17,741 nt of DNA from an uncultured Chitinophagaceae bacterium (GTDB lineage: Bacteria > Bacteroidota > Bacteroidia > Chitinophagales > Chitinophagaceae), in contig CALKVC010000053.1 in NCBI GenBank assembly GCA_937996595.1, positions 1 through 17,741 of the forward strand, given 5' to 3'. Of the stretch, positions 1-7,852 are shown piece by piece; the first letter of the stretch is position 1; each line of letters opens with the position of its first letter. Below the pieces are notes generated by a model. The model did no database searches, was not told where the DNA came from, and saw nothing but the letters and a program-made list of their open reading frames with translations. Made by a program: the position numbers and the translations under genes.

Positions 1-688
1 ACATCTTTTTAAAATCGCTTTCTAAACTATAAGGAGTTGATGGCGCTCCAATAATCGCATCGCACATGGCTACAGCATCATTGTATCTAGGTGTGCCTGT
101 ATAAACCTCAGCATTTAAATACATTTTAGCTAAAATAGCATAAGCAGTATAACGGTTTGGTCTACCATATGTAGCAGCACCAGTTGCTGTGCTAAGGTTT
201 GGTATCAGCTCTTTTAGCTCAGTCTCTATGAAGCTGAATACCTCAGCTCTTGGTTTTGTTTCTGGCGGGGTTGTTTCACCAAAAGTGGTTACAATTGGAA
301 TATTTCCCCACAAATCCATCATCATAAATAGCGCTAATGCTCTGGTTGCCCTTACTTCGGCCACTGCCGCAGTTTTTGCAGCTGATTCTGGCGCATTTTT
401 CAATAAGAATAAACTTTGGTTTGCTTTACTAATTACACCTGAAAGCCATCCCCATCCACTATTTACGTGTCCGTTGTCTTTGTTCCAAGTGTGTTTATGG
501 TGCGCTTCATAAACACCACCATCATACCAATTACCACCTCTTGCAGGCATTATCGCCTCATCTGTACTTAGGGTTTGTAAAACACTATCGGCCCATTTAT
601 TGGCAGCTTCGTCAATATTGGTTATTGGTTTTTTTGTAAAAGAGTGCCCGGAAACAAGTAACAGTAAAACATAAATGATACGAAGCAT
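1..688 (-). CDS. SusD/RagB-family nutrient-binding protein, 3'-truncated by the window, with an anomalous N-terminus
   Basis: I read 229 codons from ATG at 688 to the left edge without a stop. From residue ~41 on, the protein resembles SusD/RagB outer-membrane lipoproteins, which bind glycans or other nutrients above a SusC TonB-dependent channel: STDEAIMPARGG, an HTW stretch, a GWGWLSGVISKAN helix and FMMMDLWGNIPIV are typical of the TPR-like core. The first ~40 residues do not fit. Only ~40 residues precede the STDEA block, where SusD proteins usually have roughly twice that. The signal-like start MLRIIYVLLLLVSGHSF has no lipobox cysteine. NIDEAANKWADSVLQTLSTDE instead recalls the N-terminus of secreted Bacteroidota GH3-type hydrolases (recollection, not a search). 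No susC lies upstream; mutL diverges there. DNA left of ~560 is AT-richer and lacks CCGG up to position 647, while CCGG is common elsewhere. The SusD assignment is solid; the integrity of the gene is doubtful. Confidence 0.8.
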   Translation of the reverse strand, partial: MLRIIYVLLLLVSGHSFTKKPITNIDEAANKWADSVLQTLSTDEAIMPARGGNWYDGGVYEAHHKHTWNKDNGHVNSGWGWLSGVISKANQSLFLLKNAPESAAKTAAVAEVRATRALALFMMMDLWGNIPIVTTFGETTPPETKPRAEVFSFIETELKELIPNLSTATGAATYGRPNRYTAYAILAKMYLNAEVYTGTPRYNDAVAMCDAIIGAPSTPYSLESDFKKM

Positions 689-749
689 GCCTTATAGATA
701 ATGGTGAGTGAAAACTTAGTGTTATTTTCGTGTTACAAATTACAAGATT

Positions 750-2591
750 TTGCCCGATATAATTCAATTATTGCCTGATAACATTGCCAACCAGATTGCT
801 GCAGGTGAAGTGATACAGCGGCCGGCAAGTGCCGTAAAGGAATTACTGGAGAATGCCATTGATGCCGGTGCTGATGAAATCAGGCTGTTTGTGAATGATG
901 CCGGTAAAGCATTGGTTCAGGTTGTGGATAATGGTAAAGGCATGAGCGAAACAGACGCCAGGATGGCATTTGAAAGGCATGCCACTTCCAAGATCAGGAA
1001 TATTGATGACCTGTTTCATATTAAGACAATGGGTTTCCGGGGCGAAGCGCTGGCTAGTATTGCAGCCGTTGCGCAGGTAGAATTAAAAACCAAAAGGGAG
1101 GAAGATGAAACGGGGGTTTTAATACAGGTTGAAAACAGTGTTGTTACCTTTCAGGAACCCGTTGCGGCTACTACCGGAACCAGCATTGCCATGAAGAACC
1201 TGTTCTTCAATGTACCGGCCAGGAGGAATTTTCTAAAAAGCAATGCAGCAGAACTCAGGCATATAGTAGAGGAATTCATCAGGGTTGCGATGGCTTTCCC
1301 GGAAATATTCTTTTCATTGAGCTCAAACGGGCAGGAAGTTTTTCACCTGGAAAAAGGCAGTTTAAAACAAAGGATTGTTCAGGTACTGGGAAACAGTTAT
1401 AATGCAAAACTGGTAAGTGTTCAGGAGCAAACCGATTACATGAATATATTCGGCTTTGTGGGAAAACCTGAAACGGCCAAGAAAACCAGGGGCGACCAGT
1501 ATTTTTTTGTGAATAACCGGTTTATTAAAAGCGCCTATCTTAACCATGCGGTTATGAATGCGTTTGATGAAATGATTGCTAAAGACAGTTACCCTATGTA
1601 TGCGTTATTCATTGACCTGAACCCGGCGCATCTGGATATAAACGTACATCCAACCAAGCAGGAAATTAAGTTTGAAGATGAAAAGATAGTGTATGCATTT
1701 GTGCAGTCTGCCGTTAAGCATGCCCTGGCCCAATTCAGCATTACGCCCACACTTGACTTTGAGCTTGATGCCAGTATACAGCAACTGGATGCGGTTAGTA
1801 AGCCGGTATCTGATGAACGGAGATCATCAACAGCCTCATCGCCGCTTTACCAGGCATTTACCCAAAAGAACCAGGCTCATCTTATAGATACCAGGAGTGA
1901 ACTGAAACACTGGAAAGATTTTTACGAGCCGGCAAACAAAGAGACTCTTACAAAGATACCTGCTGAAGGAACAGAACCTGAAAAAGTACTGCACGAACAT
2001 ATGGCTGCTGCCGGCCAGCATTTTCAGCACAGCCATTTCATGCAGGTTCATCATGCGTACCTGCTTGTGCAAAATGACAGCGGATACCTGCTGATCAACC
2101 AGCAAAATGCACATGAACGAATTTTGTATGAAAAATACATGCAGGTTATGGAAGGCAAACCTGCAGCAACTCAGCAAAGCCTCTTTCCGGTTACCATAGA
2201 ACTTGCACCATCAGATACCATTTTGTTAAGTGAATTATTGCCCGATCTTAACAAGCTGGGATATCAACTGGAGCCATTTGGCAAAAATACTTTTGTTATA
2301 CAAGGTACGCCTGCAGATATTACGCAGGGTTATGAAAAGCAGGTGATTGAAAAACTGCTGGAACAATTCAAGCATTTCAGCAGTGATATGAAGTTCAGCA
2401 GGCGGGAAAAAATGATCCGGTCAATGGCCATGCAACAGGCGGTAAAATCAGGAACGTTACTTACACAAAAGGAAATGCAGGCACTGGCAGATGATTTGTT
2501 TGCCTGTAAAATTCCAAACAGCACACCTAACGGGAAACCTACTTATATGACATTCAGGAAAGATGAACTGGATAAGATGTTTGGCAGGTAA
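750..2591 (+). CDS. mutL: DNA mismatch repair protein MutL
   Basis: MutL is the ATP-driven mediator that couples MutS mismatch recognition to downstream repair. The 613-aa length is normal. The N-terminal GHKL ATPase is complete: E31 and N35 in KELLENAIDAGA (equivalent to E. coli E29 and N33), D60 in DNGKGM, and the signature GFRGEAL at 95-101. A middle transducer domain follows to ~335, then a variable linker and a C-terminal dimerisation domain (~420-613). QQSLFP just after the C-terminal motif region resembles a beta-clamp-binding motif. The start is TTG at 750: an in-frame TAG sits at 717-719, no in-frame ATG lies between, and MPDIIQLLPD matches the usual family start. The C-terminal endonuclease motifs are altered: NQQNAHERILYE (450-461) replaces DQHAxxExxxxE, AMQQAV (560-565) lacks the usual cysteine, and TPNGKP (592-597) replaces CPxGRP. 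The gene is divergent from the SusD-like gene and ends at a shared terminator. Confidence 0.97.
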   Translation: MPDIIQLLPDNIANQIAAGEVIQRPASAVKELLENAIDAGADEIRLFVNDAGKALVQVVDNGKGMSETDARMAFERHATSKIRNIDDLFHIKTMGFRGEALASIAAVAQVELKTKREEDETGVLIQVENSVVTFQEPVAATTGTSIAMKNLFFNVPARRNFLKSNAAELRHIVEEFIRVAMAFPEIFFSLSSNGQEVFHLEKGSLKQRIVQVLGNSYNAKLVSVQEQTDYMNIFGFVGKPETAKKTRGDQYFFVNNRFIKSAYLNHAVMNAFDEMIAKDSYPMYALFIDLNPAHLDINVHPTKQEIKFEDEKIVYAFVQSAVKHALAQFSITPTLDFELDASIQQLDAVSKPVSDERRSSTASSPLYQAFTQKNQAHLIDTRSELKHWKDFYEPANKETLTKIPAEGTEPEKVLHEHMAAAGQHFQHSHFMQVHHAYLLVQNDSGYLLINQQNAHERILYEKYMQVMEGKPAATQQSLFPVTIELAPSDTILLSELLPDLNKLGYQLEPFGKNTFVIQGTPADITQGYEKQVIEKLLEQFKHFSSDMKFSRREKMIRSMAMQQAVKSGTLLTQKEMQALADDLFACKIPNSTPNGKPTYMTFRKDELDKMFGR

Positions 2592-2630
2592 TAATCGGTT
2601 TTACGTTATATATTGATATAGGATGAAAGA

Positions 2631-2667
2631 AAAAAAATCCTGCAATTGATATTTGCAGGATTTTTTT
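2631..2667. terminator. Bidirectional intrinsic terminator between mutL and the PKD-repeat gene
   Basis: A perfect 15-bp inverted repeat: AAAAAAATCCTGCAA (2631-2645), 7-nt loop (2646-2652), TTGCAGGATTTTTTT (2653-2667). The A-run and T-run at the two ends give a U-tract on either strand, fitting the convergent genes on each side. Confidence 0.9.
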
Positions 2668-2682
2668 ATGAGTCAGCTCCCT

Positions 2683-5169
2683 TTACAATTTTACAAACTG
2701 CGCATAACATACACTGTTACCATAAACAACCCTCATGGTATATGTTCCAGCTACAAGGTTGGCTACCGGGATGGCAACTAAGTTATTCCCTGTAAAGCCC
2801 TGCTGGTGTTTTTCTTTTACCAGCATGTTTTGTGAATTATATATATAAGCATTGATCATTTGAGGTTGTGCCAGGTATATATTCAGGTTAACCTGTGTGT
2901 TTGCCGGGTTTGGATATACCTGCAGGCTGCAGTTTCCGGGGGTGATAACCTGTTGTATATAAATTTCGCGGCAATATTCTTTTACACATCCGCCCAGGGT
3001 TACAGCCCTCAAACATACCCGGTATAAGCCGGTATCCTGGAAAACATAAGTAGGGTTGTTCTGCAGAAGTGTTACCGGAGCCGTACCTGCCGATGCGGGC
3101 AACCTGGTAATTGTCCAGCTCTGGCTCACAACCGGATAATTTGATATAGCCTGGAAATAATATTTGTTGGTTATAACAGGGTCACGCTGATAATTATAAC
3201 TAACTGTGATATTATTACAGTTTACCTGTGTTGTTGCAGACAAAGGCCTGCAGGTGGTGGATGCGCATCCCGCATTCCTGTAAACAGTTAGGCATACGGT
3301 ATAATTTCCCGGCTGTGCATATTGGTGAGAAGGATTGATATCATGGCTGCCTGTACCGTCGCCAAATGTCCAGGTGTACTGCCAGTTACTGTTAACATGC
3401 GCCGGTGTAAAATGATACAACATGCTGTTGGTATTAGACCTGGTGAAACTGAATGCAGACTGCTGTGTGCAGTTTGGTAATGGTGCCTGAATGATAACCG
3501 TATCGCAAGTGTAGCTGAAACAAGTATTACTGATCTGCAATTTCAGGCATACGTAATAAGCGCCCGGGTTTGCATATTCGTGTGCCGGGTTCCATGCTGT
3601 GGATGTAGTGCCATCGCCAAAAGTCCAAAAAGCCGTTGCTGTTGTTGTTGCAGGCATGCTGGTATTGGTAAAGAATATTTTCCTGGTATTTATTGAATCG
3701 GCCCTCCATGTATAACTTGATTGTATATTACATGTAGCCGGTACCGTTACCTGTTTGCATGTTTCCCTGATACAATTGGTTAGTCCGCCGTTAGGGTCCC
3801 TCTTCAATATTACGAGACAAACCATATAGTTGCCCGGTTGTGCATATGAATGTGTAGGGTTTACCTGGTTAGAGGTTGTACCATCGCCAAAATTCCAACG
3901 GATACTGTCTGTATTATTTATGGGAGAAGAAAGATTCTGGAAATGGAATGTGTTGGGTACGGTTGACAGTGAATCGCGGAACACAATAAAATTAGCAACC
4001 AGGTTACATGCCGGTGTAGATTGAATAACAATGGTATTGCATGTTTCCCTTACACAGTTTGTAAGTCCGCCTATTGAATCTCTCTTTTGCACCCTCAGGC
4101 AAACGGTATATGTTCCTGGCTGTGCATAGGTGTGCGTAGGGTTCAGCTGGTTAGAAGTAGTGCCATCGCCAAAATTCCACCGGATGCTGTCTGTATTAGT
4201 AACCGGTGAAGAAAGATTCTGGAAATGGTATGTGTTGGGTATGGTTGACAGTGAATCGCGGAACACATTAAAATTAACAACCAGGTTACATGCAGGCGGA
4301 GACTGGATAATGATGGTATTGCAGATTTCCCTTACACAGTTTGTAAGTCCGCCAATTGAATCTCTCTTTTGCACCCTCAGGCAAACATTATACGTTCCGG
4401 GTTGTGTATAGGTGTGGTTGGGGTGAATCTGGCTGGAAGACGTTCCATCCCCGAAAGTCCACCTGATGGAATCTGTATTTTGCAGCGGAACAGAACTGTT
4501 CTGAAAATGGACTGTGTTAACAGCGCCTGCTACCATGGCCCATGAAAAGGAAGCAGTAAGGGTGCAGGTATTAACCGGTTGAACTGTTACCGTTTTACAG
4601 ATATCCCTGACACAGGGAGCAGTGCCGGGCACATTAACCTGGTAAACCCACAGGCATACGGTATACGTACCTGGTTGGGCATAGGTATGATTAGGGCTTA
4701 CAACGGCTGATGAGCTGCCATCGCCAAATGACCAGAAAATAGAATCACCCGGATTAAGCGGAACGGATGTGTTTTCAAAATGGAATGAGTTGCCGGTTGC
4801 TGTGGTGGGTGTTACGGTGAAATTTACAACCAGGTTACAACTGTTCTGGACGGTAATGGTAGTAAATGATGAATCGCGGCAGATTTCAACGCCATTCGGG
4901 TTGTTTACTATAATTAAATGTTTTACGGTAAAAACCTGGCCTGATGTATACGTATGTACCGGTGTTACCAGGTTTGACATGATCCCGTCTCCAAACATCC
5001 AGTAATGCATGGTTGATGCAGGCGTACCGGGTTGTGCCGGAGTAAACTGTACGGTATTACCATTCAGGTGAGTAAAGTTGAATGCAGCGTTGCATGCTGT
5101 ATTTTGAGCAGTTGCAATAAAGCCTGCCATAGAAAGCAGTGTGAACAGCAGAAATACGAGTTTTTTCAT
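2683..5169 (-). CDS. Secreted PKD-repeat protein with T9SS type A sorting domain
   Basis: The 828-aa protein begins with a signal peptide (MKKLVFLLFTLLSMAGFIATAQ). It then carries seven recognisable PKD-type beta-sandwich repeats, each with a W-x-FGDG core and an H-x-Y-x-x-PG-x-Y-x-VCL strand, plus an eighth degenerate one lacking FGDG (near QSWTITRLPASAG). Cysteines recur in phase in each repeat and may form disulfides once exported. The last ~85 residues (from CSLQVYPNPANTQVNLNIYL, ending GTYTMRVVYGNSVCYAQFVKL) form a Por secretion-system C-terminal sorting domain, so T9SS should export the protein and process or anchor it. No catalytic domain is visible, so an adhesin, matrix or filament role is possible but is inference. 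Middle repeats are almost identical in DNA (see the repeat entry). It is a single gene: a terminator lies downstream, and an 86-bp gap separates it from the upstream carboxypeptidase gene. Confidence 0.93.
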   Translation of the reverse strand: MKKLVFLLFTLLSMAGFIATAQNTACNAAFNFTHLNGNTVQFTPAQPGTPASTMHYWMFGDGIMSNLVTPVHTYTSGQVFTVKHLIIVNNPNGVEICRDSSFTTITVQNSCNLVVNFTVTPTTATGNSFHFENTSVPLNPGDSIFWSFGDGSSSAVVSPNHTYAQPGTYTVCLWVYQVNVPGTAPCVRDICKTVTVQPVNTCTLTASFSWAMVAGAVNTVHFQNSSVPLQNTDSIRWTFGDGTSSSQIHPNHTYTQPGTYNVCLRVQKRDSIGGLTNCVREICNTIIIQSPPACNLVVNFNVFRDSLSTIPNTYHFQNLSSPVTNTDSIRWNFGDGTTSNQLNPTHTYAQPGTYTVCLRVQKRDSIGGLTNCVRETCNTIVIQSTPACNLVANFIVFRDSLSTVPNTFHFQNLSSPINNTDSIRWNFGDGTTSNQVNPTHSYAQPGNYMVCLVILKRDPNGGLTNCIRETCKQVTVPATCNIQSSYTWRADSINTRKIFFTNTSMPATTTATAFWTFGDGTTSTAWNPAHEYANPGAYYVCLKLQISNTCFSYTCDTVIIQAPLPNCTQQSAFSFTRSNTNSMLYHFTPAHVNSNWQYTWTFGDGTGSHDINPSHQYAQPGNYTVCLTVYRNAGCASTTCRPLSATTQVNCNNITVSYNYQRDPVITNKYYFQAISNYPVVSQSWTITRLPASAGTAPVTLLQNNPTYVFQDTGLYRVCLRAVTLGGCVKEYCREIYIQQVITPGNCSLQVYPNPANTQVNLNIYLAQPQMINAYIYNSQNMLVKEKHQQGFTGNNLVAIPVANLVAGTYTMRVVYGNSVCYAQFVKL
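3820..4383 (-). repeat. Two adjacent near-identical 282-bp PKD repeat units inside the coding sequence
   Basis: The plus-strand landmark CCATCGCC (or CCATCCCC), antisense to the FGDG codons, recurs at 3881, 4163 and 4445 with an exact 282-bp (94-codon) period, then at 4718 (273 bp, 91 codons). The units around 3881 and 4163 are nearly the same at nucleotide level, for example GAAGAAAGATTCTGGAAATG and TTGACAGTGAATCGCGGAAC in both. More distant units match mainly as protein. The chosen boundaries are arbitrary in phase. Confidence 0.85.
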
Positions 5170-5255
5170 AAAACAATTTTTTAAATTAAATGGCTTTAAG
5201 GGTTTGTCTTAAAAAGACTCCTTGGAAGGTACTTGCGTTGCCTGAATTAATAAGA

Positions 5256-6584
5256 TTAAAATTTTTTTCTGATCATGAGCAGGAATTTTTCAGTGGCTTG
5301 CCGTACCGGTGCAGATTTTCCAGGATAGTGGTTAATTAGGATAGAAAAGATAAGCAGCTTCCCTTTTTCAGTATACAGATACCCGCTTAAAGCACTGTTG
5401 TTGCTTAGTGTACCGGATTTGGCAAAGATATAACCGCTGGCTGAATCAAATAATTGTGAAAGGCTGCCTTTTCCGCCGGTAGGCAAAATTGTTTTCATTC
5501 TTTCCATTCCAAATTCATTTTTCATCTTTTCAAGAATATACACGAATGATTTGGGTGTGAACAGGTTATACCTGCTTAAACCGCTGCCGTCAGCCCATCT
5601 TGGTTTTTGAGGCACATCATGGAGTGATGATTTTAGTAATGAATCTATCATCATTTCATCACTCATATACCCCAGGTATGTATTGCCAGCCATGAGCAAA
5701 ACCTGTTCAGCCAGGTAATTGTCACTATTATGCATCATAGGTGTAAACAATGAATCTGATGGCCTGGAATAGATCGGAGTAAAATAACCTGAATCGATAC
5801 CTTGAATGATAAAACTTGCTTTTATTTTCAACCTGTCTTCCAGTAAGCCGGTAATTGTTTCCTCATCGGTATGGAAGGGCACTTTTTTATTTTCAAGCGG
5901 CCCTTCAGAAATGGTTAACCGGTTATTATAAAATTCCCGCTTAACATCAAAACCATTTTTGTATGAAGTGATATGTATTGCCTTTTCCCTGAAGTACTCT
6001 GGAAAAATGTGTATACTGTCTGCGCTTGTGCGGCTGATATCTACCATGTTTCCATACATGGGAAAAGCGCTTCGCGGAACCATATAGCTTTCCATATAAT
6101 CATCCCATGCCCAGCCGCTTCCGTATACTTCAAATTGGCCGGGCGGTAATTGAATGGCAATTGATTCCTGTGATTGAAGAAATGAAAAGACAGGTTGGTT
6201 TTTAAAACCGGGATGGAGGAATGTAGGATCGCCGGTTGGTATAATGTGGGTGCTGCCGTTTTGCTGTTTTTGGTAAAGTAATCCGGTTATGCTGTCTCCC
6301 AGGTACTTCAAACCTGCATACAGGGTAAACAGCTTTGTATTGCTGGCCGGGATGAAATAATTTCCAGATTGCCGTTCGTACCAGTATTTGCCTGTGGCCG
6401 GTTCATAAATACAAATACCTGTATGACCCGGGCGAATGGAAGCGTTAGTAAGAAGGATATTATTTGCCTGCCTGGATATCTTGTTATTAGGTGTGCAGGA
6501 AGAAATAATACATGTAAAATAACTGAAAAGAATTGCAACTTGTATAAGGATCAGCCGGTCATTAATTATTTTAAAGTTAGCCAT
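5256..6584 (-). CDS. D-alanyl-D-alanine carboxypeptidase/endopeptidase, PBP4 (peptidase S13) family, predicted lipoprotein
   Basis: This is a low-molecular-mass penicillin-binding protein predicted to trim or cut peptidoglycan peptide cross-links in the periplasm. All three active-site motifs of the S13 family are present: SNTK at 81-84 (nucleophile S81), SDN at 287-289 and KSGT at 389-392. The ADGSGLSRYN segment (331-340) is also typical of PBP4. About 200 residues lie between the first and second motifs, fitting the extra domains of this family. At 442 aa it is slightly shorter than E. coli DacB. The N-terminus has a hydrophobic stretch ending in a plausible lipobox ISSC (C30), so it may be membrane-anchored. 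It starts 17 bp after the stop of the arginase-fold gene on the same strand, suggesting co-transcription. A dacB-like name is possible, but orthology was not tested. Confidence 0.92.
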   Translation of the reverse strand: MANFKIINDRLILIQVAILFSYFTCIISSCTPNNKISRQANNILLTNASIRPGHTGICIYEPATGKYWYERQSGNYFIPASNTKLFTLYAGLKYLGDSITGLLYQKQQNGSTHIIPTGDPTFLHPGFKNQPVFSFLQSQESIAIQLPPGQFEVYGSGWAWDDYMESYMVPRSAFPMYGNMVDISRTSADSIHIFPEYFREKAIHITSYKNGFDVKREFYNNRLTISEGPLENKKVPFHTDEETITGLLEDRLKIKASFIIQGIDSGYFTPIYSRPSDSLFTPMMHNSDNYLAEQVLLMAGNTYLGYMSDEMMIDSLLKSSLHDVPQKPRWADGSGLSRYNLFTPKSFVYILEKMKNEFGMERMKTILPTGGKGSLSQLFDSASGYIFAKSGTLSNNSALSGYLYTEKGKLLIFSILINHYPGKSAPVRQATEKFLLMIRKKF

Positions 6585-6601
6585 TTATCATTATACATTT
6601 A

Positions 6602-7729
6602 CTATCCTCTTTCCTGTATTCGCAGCCATCTTTCCGGTATATTGTTATTGCTGGCATGCATATAATCATTGTAGCTGCACGAAATAAATTTCCTGTCGGG
6701 GAGCTGCATCCACCAGCGCTGTGTCCTTTTGCTTTGCAGGAAAACCGTGTCCACTTCTGCAAATACAGTATGATATTCATTGAAATTATCCCTTTCGTCC
6801 AGCGGGCTTTCGTGTTTGCTGCGGCTCTTGCCGTCAATGAAATACCATAACATCTGGGATATCTGCTTTGCGGTAAGTTCGTTCACATCGCTGTTGGGGT
6901 TATAACCATAAATGCCGAAACTGTTTATATGGCTGCTCATACCTGCATAACGTGTAAGCATACACGCTTCTTCTCCGGTAAGGCCGTTGGGGCAGTTTAT
7001 GCTGGCTGGTGCATCGCTGTTTTTGATGGCGCTGATGTCAAAACTAAGCAGGTTGGTATTCCTGATAACGGGTTCCATCTCTTCCACATCTTCTTTAACG
7101 ATGCCTACCCGGTAACAGTCAAACCTCAGTTTATCCATCGTTTCCAGCATGCGGGGGTGAACAAAATAGCTTTGGAATCCTATATGGTTGTAATGTTTTA
7201 CCAGGTTGGGTTCACCGGTTAGCATTTCAAGCAGGAAATTTTCTGTGCGGTAATTGCTTTCGCCCCTAAGGTCAATAAATGCGTCTATGCAGGTGGCTTC
7301 AATTACCTGGTTTAATTCTTTATAAGCGCCATACTGGGCCAGCGTGATATCGTGAGAGCCGCCCAGGATAATTACCGTTTTCTTCATCCGGAAAAGTTCG
7401 GCAATAACCGTTTGTATGGCTGCATAGCTATCGGCCAGTGAGGCGCCGGTTTTGATGTTGCCAATATCTGCAATGCAAACATCGGGGTGCCAGTTGTGAA
7501 GCTGGTACAGTTGTTTGCGTATCATATCAGCCGCATTGCTTTCCCCGATGAAAATGCCGCTACCCCTCATTTCCCCGGCACCAAGTAATACGATATCTGC
7601 ATTAGACAGGTCGGGGATTTCTGTATCAAAAACCGATATATGTTTGGCAAACTGCCCGTCGGTAAACCCATTGTCGTCACTCAATTCTCTTATGGAAACA
7701 GGCTTCAGGAAATCGGCCAGGTCTTGCAT
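6602..7729 (-). CDS. Arginase/agmatinase/formiminoglutamase-fold (ureohydrolase) protein with altered metal site
   Basis: The 375-aa protein has the ureohydrolase core in order: VIILGGSHDITLAQYGAYKE (GGxH, H126), IDAFIDLRGESN (149-153, aligned to DAHxD) and SFDISAIKNSDAPA (231-233, aligned to SxDxDxxDP). Family enzymes hydrolyse guanidino or formimino groups such as arginine, agmatine or formiminoglutamate, using two Mn ions held by two His and four Asp. Here H126, D149, D153 and D231 are kept. The second His is F151 and the final Asp is S233, so two of six ligands are gone. A C-terminal extension of roughly 80-90 residues (rich in W, R and Y) follows the core. It may therefore be a divergent enzyme or a non-catalytic protein, and database names such as formimidoylglutamase may be misleading. 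It is probably the first gene of an operon with the PBP4-like gene 17 bp downstream; a good -7 promoter element precedes it. Confidence 0.85.
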   Translation of the reverse strand: MQDLADFLKPVSIRELSDDNGFTDGQFAKHISVFDTEIPDLSNADIVLLGAGEMRGSGIFIGESNAADMIRKQLYQLHNWHPDVCIADIGNIKTGASLADSYAAIQTVIAELFRMKKTVIILGGSHDITLAQYGAYKELNQVIEATCIDAFIDLRGESNYRTENFLLEMLTGEPNLVKHYNHIGFQSYFVHPRMLETMDKLRFDCYRVGIVKEDVEEMEPVIRNTNLLSFDISAIKNSDAPASINCPNGLTGEEACMLTRYAGMSSHINSFGIYGYNPNSDVNELTAKQISQMLWYFIDGKSRSKHESPLDERDNFNEYHTVFAEVDTVFLQSKRTQRWWMQLPDRKFISCSYNDYMHASNNNIPERWLRIQERG

Positions 7730-7744
7730 GATTTAAATTTGTGC

Positions 7745-7775
7745 CAAACTTAACGGAATATTCGGATACTGAAAA
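7745..7775 (-). promoter_or_regulatory. Probable Bacteroidota-type promoter for the arginase-fold gene
   Basis: On the minus strand, TAAGTTTG (7752-7745) matches the TAnnTTTG -7 consensus exactly. An imperfect -33 candidate, TTTTC (7775-7771), lies 18 bp upstream. Transcription would begin ~10 nt before the ATG at 7729. The -33 half is weak. Confidence 0.5.
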
Positions 7776-7852
7776 TGGAATGAAGTTTTTTTTCTGTCTA
7801 TTAATTATTTTTTTACTCGATGTAAATAGTAACTTTACCGTATAATTTTAGC

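Noticed and set aside
189..512. Plus-strand open frame of 107 codons at the left edge
   Set aside because: It is antisense to the SusD-like frame, which has clear family motifs; the plus frame's protein has no recognisable features.
3830..4411. Paired similar plus-strand open frames (64 and 93 codons) inside the PKD gene
   Set aside because: Their mutual similarity comes only from the tandem PKD repeats on the other strand.
5205..5220. Small inverted repeat GTCTT/AAGAC between the PKD and PBP4-like genes as a terminator
   Set aside because: The stem is 5 bp and AT-rich with no good U-tract on the needed strand.
7830..7850. TAACTTTA and TAATTTTA as korA promoter elements
   Set aside because: Neither has a -33 TTG at 17-20 bp, and the region is so AT-rich that such matches are expected by chance.
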